The notes under the pieces are model-generated. The model had not been told where the DNA came from. It did not search any database and saw nothing but the letters and a program-made list of their open reading frames with translations. Of a stretch of DNA of 64,000 nt, positions 1 to 6,757 are shown piece after piece; positions within the stretch are counted from its first letter, which is position 1; the number at the start of each line of letters is the position of its first letter. Source of the DNA: JAJEBT01 sp965214975 (lineage in GTDB: Bacteria; Pseudomonadota; Alphaproteobacteria; MPNO01; UBA830); the NCBI GenBank assembly GCA_965214975.1, contig OZ244055.1:1674001-1738000 (forward strand), read 5' to 3'. The position numbers and the translations under genes were made by a program.

Positions 1-132
1 GCCGACCGCGCCTCTCTCGAACGGACGGTGCGGGAGTTTCTCGACGGCGGCGACGTCGAGTTCGCCGGCATCGAGGCCGCGGATCTCGTGGCCGCGCTCG
101 ACAGGGCGCTTGCCGACCGGAAGCCCCGGTAA
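1..132 (+). CDS. 3' end of an unidentified gene
   Basis: Frame 1 is open from the window edge and stops at TAA 130-132, giving the last 43 residues of a protein that begins outside the window. The tail is rich in Asp, Glu, Ala and Leu (for example FLDGGDVEFAGIEAADLVAA) and looks like an amphipathic C-terminal helix. I do not recognise the family. It runs in the same direction as the downstream fatty-acyl/aromatic-CoA genes but is separated from them by 166 bp that contain a possible promoter, so it need not belong to their operon. Confidence 0.55.
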   Translation, partial: ADRASLERTVREFLDGGDVEFAGIEAADLVAALDRALADRKPR

Positions 133-215
133 CCCTCCGTCCTTCCCTGACGCCGCGCGCGTCGCCTCCGTCCCCGCCGGACGCGGCATGGGCGCCGTCC
201 TTCCGCGCCGTTGCC

Positions 216-244
216 TTGCCATGCGCCGGGCGAACCGCGATAGT
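216..244 (+). promoter_or_regulatory. Candidate sigma-70 promoter for the crotonase gene
   Basis: TTGCCA (216-221), a 17-bp spacer and GATAGT (239-244) lie about 55 bp before the ATG at 299. The -10 box matches the consensus at four of six positions. The call is inferred from sequence only. Confidence 0.35.
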
Positions 245-298
245 GCCGCGGCAACCGGCGCGTCCGCGCCGTCGCCGCCCGCGCCCGGGGAGACCGTC

Positions 299-1078
299 AT
301 GGCAGTCGTCAACGTCGAGCGGCGTTCCGACGGGATTGTCCGGGTCGCGATCAACCGCCCCGACAGGCGCAACGCTCTCGACGACGCCGTGCGCCAGGCC
401 CTGATCGCGAATCTCCACGACCTGCTCGCGGACGAATCGGTGCTCGCGCTGGTGGTGACCGGCGAAAGCGGGCACTTCTGCGCCGGCGGGGACATCACCA
501 CCATGGAAGGCCTCGACTCCGTCGGCGCGCGGGCGCGGATGAAGGCCAATCACCGCATCGTCCGGATGCTCGCCGAGGCGGAAAAGCCCGTGGTGACCGC
601 GGTCGAGGGCTATGCGGTGGGGGCCGGAGCCGGACTCGCGATGCTCGGGGACACCGCGGTCATCGCGGCGGGCGGCACCATCGGCTTCCCGTTCTTCCGG
701 ATGGGGCTGATTCCGGACTACGGGATCCTTCACACCCTGCCGCGCCGGGTCGGCGGCGCCCGCGCCCGCCAGATGCTGCTTCACGCCCGCATGGTGCCGG
801 CCGGGGAGGCGGTCGAGGCCGGTCTCGCCGACGAGCTCGTCGCCGACGGCGCCGCGGAGGAGACGGCGTTCGAACGCGCCCGCGCGCTCGCGGCGATGCC
901 GCCGTTCGCGTTCGCGATCGCCAAGCGCCAGCTCGGGCTGTGGCCGGAAAGCCTGGACGCCGTGCTCGAGATGGAGGCCCTCGCCCAGGCGGGGTGCTTC
1001 GGCGCGGGCGAGTTCCGCGAGGGCTTCGCGGCGTTCGTCGAGAAACGCCCCCCGGATTTCAGGAAAATGGCCGGCTAG
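299..1078 (+). CDS. Crotonase-fold enoyl-CoA hydratase/isomerase (PaaG-like)
   Basis: A 259-residue crotonase-superfamily enzyme acting on acyl-CoA thioesters in the cytoplasm. The oxyanion-hole segments are clear: GHFCAGGD (58-65) and the glycine-rich AVGAGAGLA (106-114). The two glutamates of true hydratases (Glu144 and Glu164 of the rat enzyme) align with Phe132 and Gln158, so simple water addition is unlikely. Instead there is an Asp in GLIPDYG (Asp140), where PaaG-type isomerases carry their catalytic Asp. I infer an isomerase or ring-opening activity. The start at 299 is chosen because GGGGAG precedes it and the crotonase fold begins at once; an upstream in-frame ATG would only add a low-complexity extension. 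The next gene, a PaaH-like dehydrogenase, starts 37 bp later, suggesting an aromatic-CoA or beta-oxidation operon. Confidence 0.88.
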   Translation: MAVVNVERRSDGIVRVAINRPDRRNALDDAVRQALIANLHDLLADESVLALVVTGESGHFCAGGDITTMEGLDSVGARARMKANHRIVRMLAEAEKPVVTAVEGYAVGAGAGLAMLGDTAVIAAGGTIGFPFFRMGLIPDYGILHTLPRRVGGARARQMLLHARMVPAGEAVEAGLADELVADGAAEETAFERARALAAMPPFAFAIAKRQLGLWPESLDAVLEMEALAQAGCFGAGEFREGFAAFVEKRPPDFRKMAG

Positions 1079-1115
1079 GCCGGCGGCCTCTCGCCTGGCA
1101 ACGGAACGGTCGCGC

Positions 1116-2639
1116 ATGGCACGCAACGTCGAATCGCCGGAATTCCTCGTCGGGGTGGTCGGAACGGGGGTGATGGGACGCGGAATCGTCCAGATCGCGC
1201 TGACCGGCGGGTTCCGGGTGAAAATGCACGACCAGGACGGCGGCCAGCTCGAGAAGGCCAGGGACTTCGTGCAGGCCATGATCCGCCGGGCCGCCGAAAA
1301 GGGCCGGATGACCGCCGACGACGCGACGGCGGCCGCGGCGCGGCTGGAACTTGTCGGCGACCTCGCCGACCTCGCCGACTGCGACCTTGTCGTCGAGGCC
1401 GTGGTCGAGGATCTCGAGGCCAAGCGCGCACTGTTCCGCCGGCTCGAGGAGATCGTCTCCGGGGACGCGTGCCTCGCGTCGAACACGTCGTCGCTGTCGG
1501 TGACGCGGATCGCCGCCGCCTGCACCCGGCCGGGACGCGTCGCCGGCTGCCACTTCTTCAACCCGGTTCCCCTGCTCAAGGTGGTCGAGGTCGTCGGCGG
1601 CCAGCTGACGGAACCCGCCACGCTGGACGCGCTCGACGCGGTCGCCCGCAGGTGCGGCCACGAGCCGGTGCGGACCCAGGACTCCCCCGGGTTCCTGGTC
1701 AACCACGCCGGCCGCGGCTTCTACACCGAGGCGGTTCGCGTCGTCGCCGAGGGAATCGCCGAACCGCGCCAGATCGACGACGTGATGCGGGAGGCCGCCG
1801 GATTCCGGGTCGGCCCCTTCGAGCTGATGGACACCACCGGCCTCGACGTGTCGGGCGTGGTCATGGAATCGATCTACGAGCAGTTCTACCAGGAACCGCG
1901 GTTCGCGCCGCAGCCGTTCATCCGCAACCGGATGGCCGCCGGCCTTCACGGCCGCAAGACCGGGCGGGGGTTCTACGCCTACGAGGACGGCAGGAAGACC
2001 GTCGCGCCGGAACCCGAACCGCCGACCGGGCTTCCCGATTCGGTCTGGATCGGACCGCCGGGCGACGCCGGCGCCGACCTGCTCCGCGGCCTCGTGGAAT
2101 CCCGAACGACGGTCGAGACCGCGTCCGGGCCTTCGCCCTCGGCGCTCTGCATGGTGGCGCCGCTTGGCGCCGACGCGACGACGACGGCCCTCGATCTGGG
2201 GATCGACCCCCGCCGGACCGTGGCGGTGGACACCCTGTTCGGCCTCGGATCCCGGCTGACGCTCATGACGACCAGCGTCACGGACCCCGTCGCGCGCGAC
2301 CGGGCGCACGCGCTTCTCGCGGCCGGCGGCAACGCGGTCACGGTCATCCACGACAGTCCGGGCTTCGTGGCCCAGCGGATGATCGCGACCATCGTCAACA
2401 CTTCCGCGGACATCGCCCAGAAACGGATCGCCGTTCCGGACGACATCAACAAGGCGGTCCGTCTCGGACTCGCCTATCCGCGGGGGCCCCTCGAGTTCGG
2501 CGACCACATCGGGGCCGGGAGGATCCTGGCGATCCTCGAGACCATGCACGCGTTCTACGGGGAGCCGCGCTACCGCCCGAGCCCGTGGCTCAAGCGGCGG
2601 GCGCGGCTGGGCGTGTCGCTGATGACGCCGGAAACCTGA
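1116..2639 (+). CDS. 3-hydroxyacyl-CoA dehydrogenase, long PaaH/PaaC type
   Basis: A 507-residue NAD-dependent 3-hydroxyacyl-CoA dehydrogenase. The Rossmann motif GTGVMG is at residues 16-21. SNTSSLS and CHFFNPVPLLKVVEVV supply the catalytic Ser and His, and NHAGRGFYTEA is the usual substrate-domain segment. Two C-terminal helical domains in tandem (about 190-290 and 400-500) make it about 500 residues long, as in phenylacetate-pathway PaaH/PaaC rather than the roughly 290-residue short form. It would oxidise the hydroxyacyl-CoA produced after the upstream crotonase step. The rest of a paa pathway (paaABCDE, paaZ, paaJ) is not in the window, so phenylacetate itself is only one possible substrate. 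Confidence 0.9.
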   Translation: MARNVESPEFLVGVVGTGVMGRGIVQIALTGGFRVKMHDQDGGQLEKARDFVQAMIRRAAEKGRMTADDATAAAARLELVGDLADLADCDLVVEAVVEDLEAKRALFRRLEEIVSGDACLASNTSSLSVTRIAAACTRPGRVAGCHFFNPVPLLKVVEVVGGQLTEPATLDALDAVARRCGHEPVRTQDSPGFLVNHAGRGFYTEAVRVVAEGIAEPRQIDDVMREAAGFRVGPFELMDTTGLDVSGVVMESIYEQFYQEPRFAPQPFIRNRMAAGLHGRKTGRGFYAYEDGRKTVAPEPEPPTGLPDSVWIGPPGDAGADLLRGLVESRTTVETASGPSPSALCMVAPLGADATTTALDLGIDPRRTVAVDTLFGLGSRLTLMTTSVTDPVARDRAHALLAAGGNAVTVIHDSPGFVAQRMIATIVNTSADIAQKRIAVPDDINKAVRLGLAYPRGPLEFGDHIGAGRILAILETMHAFYGEPRYRPSPWLKRRARLGVSLMTPET

Positions 2640-2719
2640 GCCGGCTTGGTTCGCGGGCAAAAACGTGGAACACTGGACACGGATCCCGGACCGAGCGGGA
2701 GACTGACACGGAGACCCTC

Positions 2720-3658
2720 ATGAGAAAGCTCGTTCTCGAGAACACCGCGCCGTTCCAGGGCCTCGCCGAGCTCGTGGCCCACGAGGAAGGGCTTTTCGAG
2801 CGGGAAGGCCTGCTGGTGGAGTGGGCGGACCGCGACAAGGGCCTGTCCCCGCAGCTGCGCACCGAGATCACCCGCCCCGACGGGCTCGATCCGCATTCGA
2901 GCCACGGCCGGCTGTTCGAGCAGGGCAAGGCGGACATGTACAACGCCTGCGAGTGGGGGAACTACTGCCGCGTCCAGGACAGCGGCGTCGCCAGCGGCCG
3001 CCAGATCGGACGGCGGGCGATCGTGACCTACGCCGCCCTGGCCGTGCGGCCCGGTTCCGAATGCTACACGCCGCAGCAGCTGGCCGGAAAGGTGGTCGGC
3101 GTGCCGTTCTATTTCGGCACGCACTACCTCGCCCTGCACATGCTGGAGGGCTTCATGCCGCGCAAGGACATCAACCTGTGCAGCGCGCCGAACGGATCCC
3201 GTCGCCGCTACGACGCGATGATGGCCGGGGAGATCGAGGCCACGACGCTGACGGAGCCCTATCTCTCCTTCGCGGAGAAGAACGGCTGCCGCCTCCTGTG
3301 CTCGTCCTTCTACCACGGCACCGAGGTCGCCTCGGACGCCGTGGACGGCGAAACCTACGCCGCCTTCAACCGCGCGGTCCGCAAGGCCGTCGGGATGATC
3401 AACGCCGACAAGCGGAAATACATGCGGCTTTTCATCGACCACCACGCGAAAGCGGATCCCGAGATCGGAACCCTGACGGTGGACGATCTCCGGGCAAGCC
3501 GGATCGTGGTCGTCGAGCCGTCGCCGATCCCCGACCGCGAGCTGGAACGCACGGCGGAATGGCTCAGGAGCTGGGACATGCTGACCGAGACCCGCTCCCC
3601 GACGGAGCTGGTGAACGCCGAGATCCAGGCGGCGGCCCACCCCGAGGCCGCCGAATAG
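2720..3658 (+). CDS. NMT1/SsuA-like substrate-binding-fold protein without signal peptide
   Basis: A 312-residue protein with the organisation of ABC-transporter periplasmic-binding proteins of the NMT1/THI5/SsuA type: lobe 1 with LAGKVVGVPFYFGTHY (about 120-135), then MAGEIEATTLTEPYLSFAEK (about 170-190), the segment in which these proteins report on a bound ligand. It begins directly with the beta strand (MRKLVLENTAPFQGLAEL) and has no signal peptide or lipobox, so it should stay in the cytoplasm. No permease or ATPase gene is adjacent. It is 80 bp behind the dehydrogenase gene with GGAGA before the ATG, so it is probably in the same operon. A cytoplasmic sensor or enzyme derived from a binding protein is possible; I cannot name the ligand. 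Confidence 0.7.
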   Translation: MRKLVLENTAPFQGLAELVAHEEGLFEREGLLVEWADRDKGLSPQLRTEITRPDGLDPHSSHGRLFEQGKADMYNACEWGNYCRVQDSGVASGRQIGRRAIVTYAALAVRPGSECYTPQQLAGKVVGVPFYFGTHYLALHMLEGFMPRKDINLCSAPNGSRRRYDAMMAGEIEATTLTEPYLSFAEKNGCRLLCSSFYHGTEVASDAVDGETYAAFNRAVRKAVGMINADKRKYMRLFIDHHAKADPEIGTLTVDDLRASRIVVVEPSPIPDRELERTAEWLRSWDMLTETRSPTELVNAEIQAAAHPEAAE

Positions 3659-3718
3659 GCGCCCCGGCCCGCGACGGGATCCGGCGCCGACCCGCCGGCC
3701 TCCGCAGCCGGGGTTCGG

Positions 3719-3871
3719 CTACAGACGCGCGGCCGCCAGCTCGAAGAACACGTAGGCGAAAAACAGGATGCCCGCCGCCAGGTAGAGCCGGGCAAGCCAC
3801 GGATTGCTCTCCTTTCTCGTGGCGAGACCGAGAAAGTCGATCCGGTGCTTCTCCCGGGGAAACAGCTTCAT
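3719..3871 (-). CDS. 50-residue single-span membrane protein, unknown
   Basis: A short gene with a strong ribosome-binding site (GGAGG, 6 nt before the ATG at 3869-3871). The product is a basic, soluble N-terminal half (MKLFPREKHRIDFLGLATRK) followed by one transmembrane helix (ARLYLAAGILFFAYVFFELAA) that runs to the C-terminus. There is no signal peptidase site, so it is likely an inner-membrane protein with the N-terminus inside. I do not recognise a family. It converges on the + strand operon to its left and is divergent from the tRNA gene. Confidence 0.6.
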   Translation of the reverse strand: MKLFPREKHRIDFLGLATRKESNPWLARLYLAAGILFFAYVFFELAAARL

Positions 3872-4111
3872 TCCGGCCTCCGCGTCGAATCGCCCGCCCG
3901 GCCTCGCGGGACCGCCCGGCGGCAACCGGCCGGCGCCCCTCGCCGACGGCAGGCATTGGTAGCGCAACCGGACGCGGGAACCAACGGGCGGCGCGACAGC
4001 CGCGACCCCGCCCGGGCGTTTCTCTCCCGTGCCGGTTCCGCCTGCCGACCTGCCGCGCCGGGAAGTCCGGAACCCCGGGAGGTCAACGGGCATCCGACGC
4101 GATTCGGCGCC

Positions 4112-4140
4112 TTGAGAAGCCGGCGAACAAGGAGTAGATC
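4112..4140 (+). promoter_or_regulatory. Promoter of the tRNA-Thr gene
   Basis: TTGAGA (4112-4117), a 17-bp spacer and TAGATC (4135-4140) end 9 bp before the first nucleotide of the tRNA (G4150). The expected transcription start is therefore at or just before the mature 5' end. Confidence 0.55.
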
Positions 4141-4149
4141 TTGACCGTT

Positions 4150-4439
4150 GCCGGTTTAGCTCAGTTGGCAGAGCACCTGATTTGTGAGCGATTGCATGCC
4201 CCATCGGAAACGACGGGAGCAGAAGGTGTCAAATTCGGGGAAACCTTCCAGTCCGGCTGATGGCGATCCCGAGCGAAGCCCCCCAGGGGGAACGTGTAGA
4301 GACTTGACGGCACCCGCCTAAGGGCAACGCGCCTACGGCGAAGGGAAAGTCCAGACCACAAAGCCCCGCCGGGGTGGCGGCGAAAGCCGTAGCGGCAGGA
4401 ACCAGGGGGTCGGGGGTTCGAATCCCTCAACCGGCACCA
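4150..4439 (+). tRNA. tRNA-Thr(UGU) interrupted by a group I intron
   Basis: Two exons fold into a standard cloverleaf. Exon 1 (4150-4185) gives acceptor strand GCCGGUU, U8-A9, D stem GCUC/GAGC, anticodon stem CCUGA and loop UU-UGU. Exon 2 (4400-4439) gives AA (positions 37-38), stem CCAGG, variable loop GGGUC, T stem GGGGG/CCCUC with loop UUCGAAU, acceptor AACCGGC, A73 and an encoded CCA. All seven acceptor pairs are Watson-Crick. Anticodon UGU at 4183-4185 reads Thr codons ACA and others. The intron sits between U36 and A37. One oddity: the last anticodon-stem pair is A31 (4180) against C39 (4402), where U39 is expected. Short ORFs crossing the gene are meaningless. Confidence 0.93.
4186..4399 (+). 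ncRNA. Group I self-splicing intron (IC3-like) in tRNA-Thr
   Basis: A 214-nt intron with all core helices. P1 pairs exon UGU (4183-4185) with GCA (4194-4196), giving the required U-G wobble at the 5' splice site. P2 is 4197-4206 with 4211-4221, closed by a GAAA loop. P3 pairs GGUGUC (4225-4230) with GGCACC (4309-4314). P4 is 4234-4240 with 4267-4273. The P element reads AAUUCGGGGAAACC, and the R element AGAGACUUGACGGCACCC. P7 pairs GACUU (4301-4305) with AAGUC (4347-4351) and forms the guanosine site. P8 is 4315-4318 with 4337-4340. A GAAA-capped hairpin at 4378-4389 fits P9. The intron ends in G4399, the omega G. It strongly resembles the Azoarcus tRNA-Ile intron and carries no endonuclease ORF. 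Confidence 0.93.
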
Positions 4440-4501
4440 AGCTCCCGCAGGGCGGCCCGGAACTCCGCACCGGGCGCCGCGCCGAAACGCGGCGGCATCC
4501 C

Positions 4502-4529
4502 GAGAACCCCTTGCCGCAACCGGGTTCTC
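4502..4529. terminator. Hairpin between convergent tRNA-Thr and mlaC
   Basis: A perfect 8-bp inverted repeat, GAGAACCC (4502-4509) and GGGTTCTC (4522-4529), with a 12-nt loop overlaps the mlaC stop codon. It lies between two converging genes and could end transcription from both sides. It lacks a clear T-run, so the function is inferred. Confidence 0.4.
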
Positions 4530-5140
4530 AGTCCTCCGTCTTCTTGCGAAGCGCCGCCAGAAGCCCTTCGACCTTGCCTCCGTTGCTGCGGATGACCGCC
4601 GCGAACTCGTCCCGAAGCGTGATCCGCATGCTCACGCCCTCGATCACGACGTCGAGGATCCCGTAGCCGGACGAACGCTCCTTCACGCGCCAGGCGACCT
4701 CGAACGGCTCCCGGTCCGGAAGCTCGATCCGCGACAGCACCAGAGCCTGCCCGGTCGACGTTTTCTTCCGGGACCGGAGCAAGGTGACCCTGGCGTCGGC
4801 GATGTCGCGAAACCGGTTGGCGTAGGCCCTGCACGGTGAACTTCTCGAACAGCGCCATGAACTCCGTCCGCTGGGGTTCGCTCGCGGTGCGCCAGTACCG
4901 CCCGAGCACGAAGCGCGAGATCCCGGGAATGTCGAAATGCCCGATCAGCAGCCCCCGGAACCGTCGCCGCCTCTCCTCGGCGGACATCTCGTCCCCTCCC
5001 AGAGCCGACCTGGCCGTGGAGGTCAGCTCCCGCACGAACCCTTCGGGCCCGCCCTTCGCGCCCGCGGTCGCGAAGGGCTGCAGGAGCAGGAAGACCAGAA
5101 CGCCCGTCCGCACCGCCAGCATCGTCCCCGATCCCCTCAT
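4528..5140 (-). pseudogene. mlaC: MlaC-family phospholipid-binding protein, frameshifted
   Basis: MlaC shuttles phospholipids across the periplasm between MlaA in the outer membrane and the MlaFEDB ABC transporter. The first part (signal peptide about residues 1-28, then the MlaC segment with IPGISRFVLGRYWRTASEPQ and FMALFEKFTVQ) reads from 5140 to about residue 104. The rest (LLRSRKKTSTGQALVLSRIE to KVEGLLAALRKKTED) is in another frame and stops at 4528. Removing one base from the CCC at 4827-4829 restores TVQAYANRFRDIADARVTLL and a 203-residue protein, the normal family length. Everything else is intact, so this is either a very recent lesion or a sequencing/assembly error. The start overlaps the mlaA stop by ATGA. 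Confidence 0.8.
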
Positions 5141-5946
5141 TCGATGCGTTCCCTGATCACCGGCGCCACCGGTCCCGGCCGCAACGGCCGAAACGGTCCG
5201 CGGTTGCGGATTTCCTTGGCGCGCTGCTGACGGTACAGGCTTCGCACCGCGGAATAGAAGTCCAGCGAGTTTTCCCGAAGATCGTTCAGCTCGTCGTAAT
5301 GCCTCGCCCGGAAATCCACGGCCCCGAGGAGCCCCGTGCCGAGCCGGAAATTCTCGGTCGTCAGATCGCCCAGCGGATCGGCCAGGAGGTCGACGATCCG
5401 GCCCGTTCCGTCTCTCAGGCTGGACGGGCCGAGAAGCGGCAGGACGAGATACGGTCCGCTCTCGACGCCCCAGGACGCCAGCGTCTGCCCGAAATCCTCC
5501 CGATGCCGGGGAAACCCGAACGCCGCGGCAACATCGGCGATGCCGAGCATGCCGATGCTCGTGTTCATCGCGAATCTCGTCAGCGTGACGCCGGCGCGGT
5601 CAACGTCGCCCTGCAGGACGTCGTTGGCCAGCGTCACCGGACTCTTGAGATTCTCGAGGAAGTTGTGGACGCTGACACGCAACGTCGCCGGAACCGCCTC
5701 CTTGTACGCGAAGGCCATGGGCCGCAGCGCGAAGCGGTCGAGAACGTCGTTGAACGCGAATGTCGCCCGGTTCAGGGGTTCGAGAGCGTCGTTGGTTTCC
5801 CTGAAAGCCTCCAGAGCGTCGGGGTCGTCGGCCGGCGGAGGGGTGGCGCAGCCCGCCGTCGCCAGAACCGCCATCAGCGCCAATGCCGCACCGCCCTTTC
5901 GGAAATTTCCGGCAACGTCCGGACAACGCGCAATCCCGTCGTGCAT
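5137..5946 (-). CDS. mlaA: MlaA/VacJ outer-membrane lipoprotein
   Basis: A 269-residue lipoprotein that removes misplaced phospholipids from the outer leaflet of the outer membrane and passes them to MlaC. The signal peptide ends at Cys33 (VLATAGC). The MlaA domain follows: ETNDALEPLNRATFAFNDVLDRF, VHNFLENLKSPVTLANDVLQG, then RFAMNTSIGMLGIADVAAA and EDFGQTLASWGVESGPYLVL, the most conserved stretch of the family. I chose the ATG at 5944-5946 because GGAGC precedes it and it gives a normal signal peptide; more distal in-frame ATGs only add a polar extension. It is translationally coupled to mlaC through an ATGA overlap. The ABC transporter genes (mlaFED) are not in this window. Confidence 0.9.
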   Translation of the reverse strand: MHDGIARCPDVAGNFRKGGAALALMAVLATAGCATPPPADDPDALEAFRETNDALEPLNRATFAFNDVLDRFALRPMAFAYKEAVPATLRVSVHNFLENLKSPVTLANDVLQGDVDRAGVTLTRFAMNTSIGMLGIADVAAAFGFPRHREDFGQTLASWGVESGPYLVLPLLGPSSLRDGTGRIVDLLADPLGDLTTENFRLGTGLLGAVDFRARHYDELNDLRENSLDFYSAVRSLYRQQRAKEIRNRGPFRPLRPGPVAPVIRERIE

Positions 5947-6216
5947 CCGCAGCTCCGCTTCCGGCAACGGCCCCGAACTCCCCCGGTCGCGCCGGCCGCC
6001 ACGATTCCCCATCGAGCGCCGCGCATCGCGCTGGCTCGACGACCCGGACGCCACGAGGAACTCCCCATTCTAGCACATGCGCGCCAAAACGCCATTCCGC
6101 CGGCGGTTGAGAGTCGGAATGGAGGCGTCTATCGTCGGCGGCGACGCGCGGATCATGCGGCGGTTCGAGGTTCGGCACGCGGCGGCATGCACGAGGAACA
6201 GGAGACCGGGGCCGTC

Positions 6217-6699
6217 ATGACCCGCCTGGAGGTTCCCGAGATCTGGCGCGAACGGGTTCGCGGGGAATGGTGCGATTACAACAACCACCTGAATCTCGCC
6301 TACTACATCCTGATCTTCGATCACGCGACCGACGCGTTCTACGACGCGATGGGAATGGGCCGCTCCTACCGGGAGTCCTCCGGCTGCACGACCTTCGCGC
6401 TCGAAGCGCACACCACCTATCTCTCGGAGATCTTCGAGGGCGACGAAGTGCTGTGCACCACGCAGCTTCTCGACCATGACGAGAAACGCCTGCACTACTT
6501 TCACCGTCTGTACCGCGCCCGAACCGGGGAACTGGCCGCGACGACCGAGCTGATGGCCGCCCACGTCGATCTCCGGCACCGCAGGACGGCTTCGATGCCT
6601 CCGGAGATCGTCGACGGTCTCTCCCGGCTGCTTGCCGAGCATCGCGGCTTTCCCAGACCCCGCCAGCAGGGGCGCGTCATCGGAATCCGGAAGAAATGA
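6217..6699 (+). CDS. Hot-dog-fold acyl-CoA thioesterase
   Basis: A 160-residue 4HBT-type thioesterase. The family core is visible as RGEWCDYNNHLNLAYYILIF (strand, DxNxHxN-like turn and hot-dog helix), followed by TTYLSEIFEGDEVLCTTQL and KRLHYFHRLYRARTGELAA. The nearest relatives I recall are thioesterases found with carnitine/betaine degradation (betainyl-CoA thioesterase type), but no carnitine dehydrogenase lies nearby, so the substrate is open. Start: the ATG at 6217 is preceded by GGAG 12 nt upstream; an in-frame ATG at 6187 is possible and adds 10 residues. The gene stands alone between the divergent mlaA operon and the ClC gene. Confidence 0.75.
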   Translation: MTRLEVPEIWRERVRGEWCDYNNHLNLAYYILIFDHATDAFYDAMGMGRSYRESSGCTTFALEAHTTYLSEIFEGDEVLCTTQLLDHDEKRLHYFHRLYRARTGELAATTELMAAHVDLRHRRTASMPPEIVDGLSRLLAEHRGFPRPRQQGRVIGIRKK

Positions 6700-6757
6700 C
6701 CGGTCCGCCGCCTTCGGACGCCATGCGCCGCGCCCGCGGAAACGGGGAATTCCGGGC

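Noticed and set aside
1059..2660. Long - strand frame opposite the 3-hydroxyacyl-CoA dehydrogenase gene
   Set aside because: The + strand frame encodes an unmistakable enzyme; the antisense product is a Arg/Gly/His-rich shadow.
4161..4595. Short ORFs crossing the tRNA-Thr gene, including one that might be an intron-encoded protein
   Set aside because: They run over tRNA exons and core ribozyme helices, carry no LAGLIDADG, GIY-YIG or HNH motif, and are not confined to a peripheral loop as homing endonuclease genes are.
4820..4835. Programmed frameshifting in mlaC
   Set aside because: The site has no slippery heptamer, stem or internal Shine-Dalgarno signal, and the family shows no such mechanism; a mutation or sequencing error is simpler.
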